Shown: piece by piece, positions 26,741-37,512 of the stretch
Numbering within the stretch: the stretch's first letter is position 1
Layout: every line of letters begins with the position of its first letter
Translations under genes and position numbers: made by a program
The notes under the pieces: generated by a model
What the model was told of the DNA's origin: nothing
The model's input: only the letters and a program-made list of their open reading frames with translations
The model's database searches: none
Assembly: GCA_023512835.1 (NCBI GenBank)
Contig: CM042086.1
Coordinates: 4,441,799 to 4,505,798 of the forward strand
DNA from: Taxillus chinensis
Lineage: Eukaryota; Streptophyta; Magnoliopsida; Santalales; Loranthaceae
Reading direction: 5' to 3'
DNA: 64,000 bases

Positions 26741-28363
26741 GTTATAATAAAAACATACGATCAAATTATTATTGTAAGAACTTGAAACTGTCAGATATTA
26801 TAACTAATCGTCTAAATTAAACTTTATTTAACTATAGTTTTGATATAATGATTCATGATATACAGAATAACTATAATTAAATAAAAGTTTAATATGTATC
26901 ATTTGTCACAAAATCCAATAAGCTAGTTAAATGTTCTTACGATAATAACTTGACTTTACAATGTCTATGTAAATTGACTATATATATAATCAATGGTCAT
27001 GACCATACACATCTTTTATCCCCCCCCCCCTCTCCCTCTCTCTCTCTCTCTCTCTAAGATATCTTACTTAAATCAATACAAGATTTAGATCTAATATGAT
27101 TTTTACCAATATAAGTCTAAAAATAAACACGGTTTAGGTCATGGTAATTATATATATATATTGATAATTATTATTAACATATATATTATATATGTTATTA
27201 TATTTTTTAATCTTTATATCTTTTTCCTTTTTTCTTTTATGGTTCCTCTGTCCATTATTATATTATATTTTATTTTATTAGTTTACTTTTACAACTTTTT
27301 ATTTTTGTTAAAATTGAAAAGAATTATTTTTTTATTACAGTTGTAGAAGTTATCTATTATTAATATGATTCGTGGGTTACCTAAATTGGAAATTAGGCCT
27401 AACCATTATTGTATATAGTTAATTTTTAGACAATTATATATTTAATTATGGTATTTTAGATAATAATTATTTATTATGTATATTTTTGTTATTTTTTTGT
27501 ATATTGTATTGATTTTTATTTTTTATTAATGCTTGAATTACCTTTACAATATGACTTTATTATTTCCAATTACTTTATAAATTTATTCATAATGCATTAA
27601 TTTTTTTTACGATATGAGATAATTATTTTTTAAAACTAAACTAGTTATTTAATTTGATGAGTATAATGTGTACATCTTTTTTATCTTGTTATTCGATTCT
27701 TATCTGAAAATATATTTATATGGAAATGTTATTTAGATTAAGACTAAATTTGCATCTTCTTATCTTTTCATCAAAATATTAAAAATTTAGTTCAAAGAGT
27801 TTTTTTTAACATTCACACGTGTGAGTTGACTGGATAAATGAGTGAGTTTTTAATAGTTCACAGATTTGTCAAACATTTCGAAAATGTAGAATCTTGTTTC
27901 GAATTCATTTTCTCTGGTGGTTTGGATAGTTCGAACTAGTCACATAGAAAATTTTACCTTAACTCTTTTATTTCCAATTTGCATCCGAACACTCATAACT
28001 CGTTAGTAGTAGTTAAAAAAAAACGTGTTTTTCTTTATAATTTGCCCGTGTACGTCAGAACTCGCCGTTAATAGTAAGTATATGGGCTAATTAATATGCT
28101 CTCTTGGCGTAAGACTTGAGTTGATGGCGATCATATTTGTCTTATGGTAATGTAATTCGTCCTCAAGCACGGACAATAACGGATCATGACTTATGACTAT
28201 CTATAAGTTTCTAGCTTTTTAGCGAGGGGGGTCAATCGTTTTTTTTTTTTTTTGGGGTTGTTGGTAATAATATCATGCACGTCACGTGATATTTCGTGGA
28301 AAAAACAGCCACGCATTTAATCTATGTCATTGATTGCAGGGGACGGACGGTGACTCATATTGG

Positions 28364-28415
<52 letters not shown>

Positions 28416-30140
28416 TCTCCTAGAATATCTAATTAATTTCATAATTTGGAAGCCAAGCATGCATCTACGGTGCATGGGTGGGTCATCGAACGGTCACGAC
28501 CATGTATGTCAATATGTCATGTCACTCACATTTTCATCGTTTTGCTTTTTTCCAATGTCCTTATTGTGATTGACAAATCCGCCAGCGCCAATGCTACGGC
28601 GCTACAGTTTATGTAACTTCCCCGTTACGCCAGGTAAGCCTTGCAAATAATAGTGTGTATCGTCAATCCCCCACTTTTGACATAATTATTACGTAAAAAT
28701 TATTTTATTTATCTAAATATAATATAAAATAAAATTTATATTTAAATTAAATTAAATAAATATTACGTAAAAAACAACTACTTGACTATTGATCCACACG
28801 GCAAATTGCGAGACAAAGTGATGTTTAATAATACTCCAAATTAAGGCCGGTGGTTAAAAGGTCGTCGTGAAAAGAGAGAGAGAGTATTCGGATTTCAAAA
28901 AAACATAACGTAACGCCATGGTGGTAGTGATCAGGCCAGCTTATCAATACTCTTGAAAGTTATTTGTGAGTTTTCTTTTAAATATGATAATTGTTTTGAG
29001 ATTCTAAAATAAAAATAAAATAATAAATAATAATTTTTATTTTAAGTATAATTTTTTTATTTTAAAATTTTAATTTTATATTCTAAAAAATAATTATTAT
29101 ATATAAAAAATAAAAATAAAAACATGTAAAATGATTAAGACGTGGGTTTCAGTTTATTTTGACTTTAGTTAGCTTCTATGTTTCTTAAATGCACCCGTAT
29201 ACTGTCTGAAGCATCAAGGTGTTTTAAATGAAACGTCAGGTTTCTCTTTGTGACCAGAAAGAAATGTAGTTGCATTTTTTTCCATTATCGTATTAGTTTT
29301 CATACTGCACGGAAAATAGCTTTCCATGTGAAAAAAACTATAAAATAAAAAATCAGACTATTTGATATATTTTATTTATTTATCATCTATATTTTATTTT
29401 TCATTCCTATTTTTATTCTTCTAAATTATAATTTTTTTATTTTTATTTATTATAATCATTAAAAAAATATTAAAAATAATTAAATAATAAATAATAATTC
29501 TTTAAATATGAAGATTATATCTCTATTTTTTATTTTTAATCTCTAAATTTTATATTTTAGAGGATTTATCTAAAAGTTAATTTAATGTGCAGTGTAGTTA
29601 GTTCTATAAAGTTAATTTTTTTTATAAATTTAGAAGGAAAATATATTTTAGATGAGGATGTTCTAACTACATCAAATGAAGTCTTAAATTTGGCAAATTT
29701 TACTATTTAAATTGATTTTTTTCCCTGTCTTTATAAGATTCAATTTTTTGCCAAGCTTTAGTCGCATGAGTTTAAACCTTGACAGCCGACCGTAATTGGA
29801 ACTCTGTTGACCCAAATTCCTTCAACGCCATCCCACCCATCTCGTAAGCCCAACCTCATAAAAGGCTAACTTTTAGCATATTAGGACTTCTAGGCTATTT
29901 TTCAGAAGCGTACCCAAGATGTCCTAAGCTCAAAAAACATTCCTATTATATTTTAGGTAAGGCCACAATTATAATTAGAACAAAACAAACGAGCAAAACC
30001 TGCCCACGAGACCTGGTCCTGTTGCGACACCCAGCTGCAGTGGCAGCCGGCCTGCCTCTCTCACCAAAATAATCGCGACGGCCGCAATTACTAGCACGTT
30101 GGTACGTGGAAAAGAAAAAAAATTAATTAAATTTTATTTA
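26465..30140. other. AT-rich intergenic DNA with microsatellites
   Basis: Contains TA then TG repeats (26690-26740), a C10 run with CT repeats (27021-27056), a T-rich run at 28240, a CT repeat (28364-28412) and an AT-rich hairpin near 28975-29135. No gene is supported. Confidence 0.55.
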
Positions 30141-30168
30141 TTTTTTGCGAAGAGAGGAAGTAGAGGAA

Positions 30169-30748
30169 ACTTTAGTCTGTTTGATTGCTGTTTTTGTTTT
30201 TTGTTTTCTGTATTTAAATGCAGAAAATATCCATATTTTCTTGTTTGGTATCTGTTTTTGTTTCTTGTTTTCGAAAACAAAAAATTTTTTTGTTTTTAAA
30301 AAAAAAAAAATTATTTTTTTTTTTTTATTTTTTTTATTTCGTTTTCACATGTTTTCCGGTAAGCCACCGCCGTCCGACGCCGTTTGCCACCCCCTGGGGA
30401 ACGGTTATCTCCCCTACGCGTGCCACGACGCGCGGTGCAAATCTCCCCGGCGCCACCTCCCCTGGCCGACCTCCCCCGGTGTAGGTCTCCCGTCCGGCGA
30501 CCTCCCCAGGCACAACCCCCCTCCCCCCCCCCCCCCCCCCCGGCGCGACAACCTCCCCCATTGCTGTTGGACCCACGCCCGGCCGCGACGCCCGCTTGCG
30601 TACGACCTCCACGGGGTCGACAAAAAAACGAAAACAAAAACAGAGAACAGTGACCAAACGAAATTCATTCTCACTTTAACTTTGAAAATAATTTTTAATT
30701 ATAATTTTTAAAACCGATTTTTGAAAACAGAGAACGAGAATATGGCCT
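30169..30748. mobile_element. Terminal-inverted-repeat element with a GC-rich core, family unknown
   Basis: The left end has GTTTGATTGCTGTTTTTG and GTATCTGTTTTTGTTTC. The right end has the complementary words CAAAAACAGAGAACAGTGACC and GAAAACAGAGAACGAGAATA. Between them lies a GC-rich core (30355-30640) with a C run near 30527-30540. Open frames in the core are proline- or glycine-rich and unconvincing. The layout resembles a non-autonomous DNA element, possibly hAT- or Mutator-like. Borders and class are uncertain. Confidence 0.4.
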
Positions 30749-30856
30749 AACCCCTAACTAAGAGTAAATCCATTTCTTCCATCAATCAAATTTACAAATG
30801 TTTTCTTATGCAACAGAACTTATTTTATTTTTTTACCCTCAACATTTTTATTTCTT

Positions 30857-31300
30857 TTGTTTTTATATCCCTCCAACTCATGTTCTCTTTTTCTCCGCCC
30901 CACCCTACCCCGATGTACTCCCCCCTTAGCCAGCTTTCAGCCTCCAAATGAAGACTTTCTCCTCTTTGCATCTTTATCTCCCTCGCTCACCCCACCCTGC
31001 ACGCTCTCTATCCCACACAATCCCCTCCCTCCATGGCCATGCAAACCCACACCACCGCTGTGCCATCTCTCCATGGCTGCGCGCACCCCCATCGCCATTG
31101 CTGCGCCATCTCTCCACAGCGGCGTACACCCCCACCCCCTCCACATTGCCACCTCTCCACGGCCGCGTGCACCTCCACCTCACCGTTTCTCCATGGCCGC
31201 GCAGCAATCCACGCTGCCCCCACGATTGCGCATCAATCTCCATGGCCTCGCGTGCTAGATCTGCTCCAGAACGAATGCATTCTTCTCCTTGCATGCTAGA
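30857..31300. repeat. C-rich imperfect minisatellite
   Basis: Repeats of about 40-55 bp built on CATCTCTCCATGGCYGCGC occur from about 31020 to 31210, preceded by CT-rich sequence. Both strands and several frames stay open because of this composition, and the predicted peptides are repetitive Pro/His/Ala or Trp/Gly. There is no evidence for a gene. AT-rich flanks suggest the core of another decayed DNA element. Confidence 0.55.
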
Positions 31301-31880
31301 TCTATTCCGTGTTGAAAAAAAGAAAAGAAAGAAAAGCGAAACAAAACCCCATCAATTGGGAAAGTAGGAAATGAGGATATTTTGATAATTTGGTTAATTA
31401 ATTACATTCCATTCTTGTATAGTCCAAACACATATAAAGTAATTTAAATTTTCATTTCGTTTTCTATGTTAATCTTATTCCCACGGTAATTCCATTCCTC
31501 TTAATATAATATAGCCGCACCACTCAACTCCATACCCCCCCTCCAAGCAAATAAAACGGGCAGGCTTGCGAACCTGTATGCCTAGAGTGGACCAAGCCGA
31601 TCAATACTCGATTCATTTAAAATGCGAGCTTAAAAGGATTAATCCGTTTAGGCCCATCCCGTACGGGCACAAGTTGACTCGTGGTTTTTTTTATTCAAAA
31701 TAACTTAAAATTTTAATGTATATATTATATTATAAAACTTTAATTGAGTAAACAGATTTTATATCTTATGCAAACAATACAATTTTTAAAAATATATGAG
31801 GAAATTTGTTGATATATATTTGATTATGTATAATATATTAGAGTTATTTAATATTATATAGGTGAATATGAGAATATTAA

Positions 31881-32668
31881 GAGCATCTCCAACACTAATC
31901 TGTATATTTTATTTACATGTAAAGACTTTTTTAAATGTAGATAGCTATTTTATACATTTAACTCCAACACTATTCTTTAATTTACTTATATTTTTATTAA
32001 AATATTACTTAAAATGTTAAAGTTTGTATGCTACGGTTTGGCTTGGGCGTGGAGAGGAAGGGATGGGGGCTACTGCGCTGCTCTCGATCCGTCGCACGAC
32101 AATGCCTCCCCTCACCATCTTCACCGCCAGCGTTACTCCAATCCGGCCGATCCACGCATCCATGCCGCCTCGCGCCACCTCCCTTGATGCAGTCGTAACA
32201 TGTTTCCGTCAACGTATCGCCGTGGCAAAGGGCAATGGAGTAGACCGTGTCAGGGTCGTTTCCGTCTGAGTGGTAGAAGCCATAGTCGATGGTAGTGTTA
32301 GCGTCGAGGGTGGAGAGGACGGAGTTGAGTTTGGCTTGATATGCGTTGGAGTTGACGTATTTGGTGGTGGTGTGGGGGCCGCACCTAGAGTCTGTATATG
32401 TATTCTCAGCAGAGATGGAGAGAGGGAGGTGGGAGGTGACCGTATGCGGCGGCTGGGGGGGGGGGGGCTGGGAGGGGAGAGACGGAGAGAACGGGAGATG
32501 AGAGAGGAGAGAGAAAGATCAATAAAAATAATAAAATAAGATGTAGATAATGAACAATGACTCTTCATAATTTCCAGATGTGAAGAGTCATCTAGAGAGT
32601 TTGTTGGAGCAAAAAATTTAAGTTTTAATGTCTACATGTAAATAATATATAGTGGGTTGGAGTTGCTC
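31881..32668. mobile_element. PIF/Harbinger-type Pack element (788 bp) with captured gene fragment
   Basis: Starts GAGCATCTCCAACAC and ends GTTGGAGTTGCTC as inverted termini, with a perfect TAA duplication (31878-31880 and 32669-32671). Subterminal regions are AT-rich and share TTACATGTAAA/CTACATGTAAA-type words. The core (about 32025-32480) is GC-rich and holds an antisense Gnk2/DUF26 fragment, listed separately. A G run occurs at 32455-32468. No transposase is present, so the element is non-autonomous. Confidence 0.85.
32171..32383 (-). pseudogene. Captured fragment of a Gnk2/DUF26 (cysteine-rich secretory/CRK) gene
   Basis: The minus strand reads about 71 codons starting CGPHTTTKYVNSNAYQAKLN, then SVLSTLDANTTIDYGFY, GNDPDTVYSIALCHGD and ETCYDCIKGGG. 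This matches the Gnk2/DUF26 layout, in which an N-terminal cysteine is followed by the YVNSxAYQxNLNSLLSxL pattern, GFY, the PDTVYxxALCxGD block and CxxC. Only the first half to two thirds of one domain is present. There is no start, signal peptide or second domain, and after GGGA the similarity ends. It lies wholly inside the TIR element 31881-32668. A tiny expressed product is possible but not supported. Confidence 0.72.
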
Positions 32669-33702
32669 TAATATACTCGTCACTAAGTATATTAGCAAAA
32701 TAAAATTTATACTAGTATTAGTTTGATTCAATTATATTAATTAATTTTAAATAAAAAAATTTAAAAAATATATACGAGTCCTAAATGGCTGGCCTGTTCT
32801 CCACTGTTTAACTCATTTAAAATGCAAGTTTACATAGGCTAACCTGTTCAGGTCAAGTCGGCTGACCCCTTTTACATTCATATCTCTCTCTTCTCGATTT
32901 TTCCTAATTTAATGCGTACTGATCCCCAGTCCCATACATGATTTCTTAACCATAAATATCAAATTATGTCTTATCATGGCAACAAACTTCTTGATTTACG
33001 TGAAATATCCCTAATTTTATAATTTTTTTACAAGAATACATCCCAATCAAAAAAATCAAATTAAAATATTTAAAATTGATTATTTTGAATAAAATCAATG
33101 CATATAAGTTAGAATCGATAATGTTAATTCATCCTTAATTTAACAAATTCATTTCAAAATACGAAATATCTAATTTATATTGTTTGTTTTGAATTCTAAA
33201 ATTCCACTCAATTTATGTGTGTTTGAAACATTATAATGATAAATAGGGACATAATCACCTACTTGGATTTGTTTTTTGGATTAGATAAATTTTTTGAAGA
33301 ATAGTGTCTTAGAGCATCTCCAATAAGTTTAGCTATAGCAAAAGTTATAGATAAATTTAACTAAATTTTAACAAATATATGCTCAAATAGTATAACAATA
33401 TTATTAGCTAAATATAGATTGAGTTAAAATTTTAGCTTTTAGCTTATCCATTCAGCTCTCGTGTTTTGAAACAATCTAGAATATCCTTGTAGCCTATGTC
33501 GCCCTCACCCCCTTCAATGCCCGCAACTTCACCCGTGTCAGCAACGCCTCTCTCTCTCTCTCTCTCTCTCTCTGAGCCACCCTTCTCCCACTGCCAGCGT
33601 CGCCTCCTTCCCCTCCCTCTGTGTCGCCCAGATCCATCATCCCATGCCCCTAGCACTGGCACGCACCCGGATTGTGAGAGTCCCCCTACGCACGCCCATT
33701 AG

Positions 33703-36393
33703 TGTCACGCCCCCGAATTCCAAGAAAACCCAGAACCAGGAACATGACTTCCCCTTGCACGCACCCGAAAGGTCAAGGGGTTGGTGACTAGCACCAATAG
33801 AGACTACACCGCGGGTGCTGTCTCAAATATGTAACCCCGTAACAACATTAAGGGTAATCCTGTACTTTCTCATACATCATCATGCATACAATAAGTCAAC
33901 GCAACACAAACAACATCACATCACAAACAAAAATATAATACACGTCCACGGACCCATGTCCGGATACAAACATAATACAATACACAATAAAACCGATCCG
34001 GTATCATACATCAGGAGTGGGCATGTCCTCCTGGAAGAAAGTCCTCCACTAGTCTCGGTCACACCTGAAAAAGGTAAACAACAAGTAGGGGGGGGGGGCT
34101 GGGGGGGGGAAAACCCTGGGGGGGACCCAGCCCAGTGGGACCCTACACTCTACATCATGCAATATACAAGTCTATACTACATTCTCTTACTCGTGCATTG
34201 TGTAGTGTGCACAATCATCGGACTCTACCGCAAACAAACATCAAGACCTAGCGTCCACACACGACAACTTGTCCACGATCCTCAACAGGATCCCACCAGG
34301 GCACTCGCCCTACCACAACGCTATATGCCCGGCACACGGTCGGGCTGTACGGCACACTATGGCTACGGCACAACGGCAATATGTAACGACCCATGAGTGG
34401 GTGTTCGTACGTGAATTTTGTCCGCTTGGCCAACCCTTGGGCCTCGCCCTCATGGCTTGCTCCGCATGGTTTTGTCTTTGGGCCTCCCCCAAAAGCGTTC
34501 TGTGAGGTGAGGTATCCGTCCCCTCCTATAAGGCGGACTTTGTTCTCCTCACTAAGCAATGTGGGACTAACACCCACTCATGGGTCATTACAATCCACCC
34601 CCCTTAGGAGGCCCACGTCCCCGTGGGACCATGGCACACCGCTCCGGTCCGGCTCCGATACCACCCGAGAATAGCCCGGCATACCCGTCGCAGAAAGAAT
34701 TTTGTCCGCTTTGGCCAATCTTGGGCCTCGCCTCGTGGCTTGCGCATGGTTTTGTCTTTGGGCCTCGCCCAAAACGCGTTCTGTGAGGTGAGGTATCCGT
34801 CCCCTCCTATAAGGTGGACTTTGTTCTCCTCACCAAGCAATGTGGGACTAACACCCACTCATGGGTCGTTACACAATATGCCCGGCTATCGTCACACACA
34901 GCCTGCCATCGGCGATATGCCTGGCACGGCACAACGCAATATGCCCGGCCACGGCGCCACACAGGGCTACCATCGGCGATATGCCCGTCCCATCAACCAC
35001 ATCGCACCATCGGTGCATCACGGTGAGAACCCAAACAAGTCACGAAGTCCATGCCCCAATACCTCACACCAACATACTAACATGAGTATGACATGTCATT
35101 CTCAACATTTCCTTTAAAACCGTAGCCGTCTTACAAGTAAATCCTCAATCCTTGATTTATGAAGGAAGTACCCATAGTAGCTATTTTCTTGAAATCAAAA
35201 GTCCCGGCATTGGGTTCCCATATCATAAATAAGATAATCGATTTTTGGGGATTTTTCCGAGATGTCTAACCCCACTTTCTAAAGACTCACCACTACGAAC
35301 TTTTGTGTTTTTCCGAGATTTTACACTAAATCCCAATTTTCACATTTTGAAAAAGTGGGAATTAATTTTTCTAGTATTTTTCTTTTGAATCTAAATGGGG
35401 GTATTTCGTTATTTACATTGTAACTTAAGTATAATACTTGAGGCATAATGGTTTACAATGTAAATGTCTAGTGCAACGGTGACTTCTTGGGATCAGGGCT
35501 GCGGCTACGCGGAATGGATGCTATGGAAACACCACGGAGCAATGCTACGGATCACCGTTGCTGATCCGGACTGGACGTACTAATTCGGACTAACTAAGCT
35601 CTGACTATGAAGGCTGACCACGCCACCTTAACTTCGACCCAGTTTCGCCAGTGACTGTTATCATCGTTTTTGGCCTGGTTTTCATCTTGGAATCAACCCA
35701 ACGAACCCCCAGGCACTCACAAACATGCTTTTACTAAACAGTACCAAATTACGTCCCAATCGATATAAATCGTTCTTAACCACATATTTTATGCTAAATC
35801 ATCAGATCTAATCCAAAAATTGGGTTTCCCCCAAAACTTAGGGTTCATGCTCAAATTCATAATTCATGATAAATTCACGATATTCCAAGACAGAATCGAG
35901 ATAAGAGGTTCAAGGACACCTACCTGGAAGATTATTTGCGATCCACAAGCTCCAATCGCCCCAAAATCGCCAAGTGAAGCTCTTCACCTTCTCTCTTTCT
36001 CTCTCTTGCTCAAACACGCACGCACCAAGCAAAATTAAAGGGATAATGCGCTTTTTAAATTATTTATATTTGCGGCGTAATAATCGACCTCCGCCACCTA
36101 AACGCAATAATTGACCTCCCGGGTCACGAACTCCAAATTGAGCCCAATTATCGCAAACGCTCGAAATGACGAGCACAACACTAAACAGATATTATTACAC
36201 CCAAAAGACCGCCTAAACGCAAAGTCAACCAATAAATCCCAAAAAGTCAACAATCGGGTCAAACGGGCCCTCAACTCGAATCGGGCCCAAGTACGTCACC
36301 AAATGCTCACATCGACGACTACACTATCGTCCAGATAGTTATATTCCCATAGAATGACTATCTCTCAAAACTACCCAAATACGAGTCTTTACA
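33703..36393 (+). mobile_element. Solo LTR, copy B (2691 bp including nested TRIM)
   Basis: Starts TGTCACGCCCCCGAATTCC and ends CAAATACGAGTCTTTACA, with a perfect ATTAG duplication (33698-33702 and 36394-36398). It is the plus-oriented relative of the element at 12193-14796, with shared termini, a GGTCRAGGGGTTGGTGAC block near the start and AAATGCTCACRTCRACGA near the end. It includes a G-rich stretch (34088-34125) and a ~40 bp repeat around ATATGCCCGGC (34322-34990) into which a TRIM-like element has inserted. No gag or pol frame is present. Confidence 0.85.
34382..34873 (-). mobile_element. TRIM-like small retroelement (492 bp) nested in the solo LTR
   Basis: Flanked by perfect CAATA duplications (34377-34381 and 34874-34878). 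The first unit (34382-34592) begins TGTAACGACCCATGAGTGGG and ends in its inverted complement ..CCACTCATGGGTCATTACA. The second unit (about 34697-34873) repeats the same sequence, including TGAGGTGAGGTATCCGTCCC and CAATGTGGGACTAACACCCA, but lacks the first 24 bp inverted end. Between them, read on the minus strand, is TGGTATCGGAGCC (34663-34651), one mismatch from the initiator-Met tRNA primer-binding sequence. That makes a minus-oriented TRIM likely. It has no coding capacity. Confidence 0.78.
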
Positions 36394-36848
36394 ATTAGGT
36401 AGAATTAAAATTGGGATTGTTGAAAGAGTAAATACGAAAGGATAAAATTGGGAAAAAAATATATGATTTAGCAAAAAAAATACACGAACTACTAGCTAAA
36501 TGATAACTTTAACAAGCTATATTTGATTTTAACTATAGCTTTTAGCTAAGTTGTATTTAGGATGCTCTTACCTCTTCTTCCTTCTATCTCTATTTTCGCT
36601 ATAAAACATAATAATTTAGCAAAGTAAAAAGCAAAAATGTAAACTGGAAACAAGATATCAAACATGAATGAAATGAATTCTAACAAAAATTATTTTATTA
36701 CATTTACTCTACTCTATCTAATACGGTGGTAAATATGATATTATAAATTATGATCCTCCTTCCAAGTCGCTTTAAACTAATATCAAGCAAACACAAAATA
36801 AGTTACTTCTTCATCTCATTTGAGCCAATCGATCATTTAACCCGTTTA

Positions 36849-37245
36849 GAGCATCCACTATAGCCTCTTCAAATTTAACTCTTCAAAATAACCAAAAATA
36901 CATTTATTCTATTCTAACAATCCAATCACACTTTTTAATCTCTCTATTTTAACCATTTATTAATTAAGATATTACTATTTTAAATATTTATTTATTCTTT
37001 TAAATGAAAAAGTAAACGTGAAAAGAGAAAAAAAGAAATAAAAAAATAAAATGGTGAGACAAAATATAATATTTTAATAAATAGAGAGTGAATAGTATTT
37101 GGTTAAATTTAAAAAGTTATTATTCATTTCGTTAAATTTTTAGTTAGAATAAAGAGTTTGAAAAGTATAGTTTTAAGGTATTTTTATTAAATTAGCTATT
37201 CAAACTAATAAAAAAATACAAATAGAAAATCTATAGTGGATGCTC
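36849..37245. mobile_element. PIF/Harbinger-type MITE (397 bp) just upstream of the PPR gene
   Basis: Perfect inverted ends GAGCATCCACTATAG and CTATAGTGGATGCTC with TTA duplications (36846-36848 and 37246-37248). The interior is AT-rich and non-coding. Shares interior words (CTCTTCAAAATAA, AATATAATATTTTAATAAA) with the MITE at 47404. Its right end is 267 bp before the PPR start codon. Confidence 0.88.
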
Positions 37246-37512
37246 TTATTATATTTTTTCCCTTACTTTTCACGTTTTAAAAATGTTTTAATTTTTTTAA
37301 TAATTTTTTAAATATATAATATTAATATAAAACAAAAAAATTCCCAAAATTAAAAGTAATACTACATTACCACCAATGACTATGTGAAAATAAAATTACG
37401 ATTTCGCGGCGACGGTTTGCGCATATGATTTCATTTTTCCCGTATGAAAGCTGATTTTCCCGGTACTGGAATAATGAGTCCATAGTATGTAATTCCGCAA
37501 AATCAGTCATGA

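Larger units (their letters stand above)
33312..36567. mobile_element. PIF/Harbinger-type TIR element interrupted by a solo LTR
   Basis: Left end GAGCATCTCCAATAAGTTTAG and subterminal GCTATAGCAAAAG pair with right end CTATAGCTTTTAGCTAAG..GGATGCTC. TTA duplications lie at 33309-33311 and 36568-36570. After removing the inserted solo LTR (33703-36393) and one copy of ATTAG, the element is about 560 bp. Its core at 33485-33697 is GC-rich with a CT microsatellite (33549-33572). No transposase is present. Confidence 0.8.

Noticed and set aside
30145..31367. Several Pro-, Gly- or His-rich frames in C-rich sequence
   Set aside because: All frames stay open because of composition and repeats; no start context, domain or splice support.
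34382..34592. Cassandra-type element with an embedded 5S rRNA sequence
   Set aside because: The TGTAAC start suggested it, but I could not find the 5S internal promoter words with confidence.
34248..35117. Frames of up to 164 codons across the TRIM and minisatellite
   Set aside because: They cross element borders and repeat in both TRIM units; not genes.
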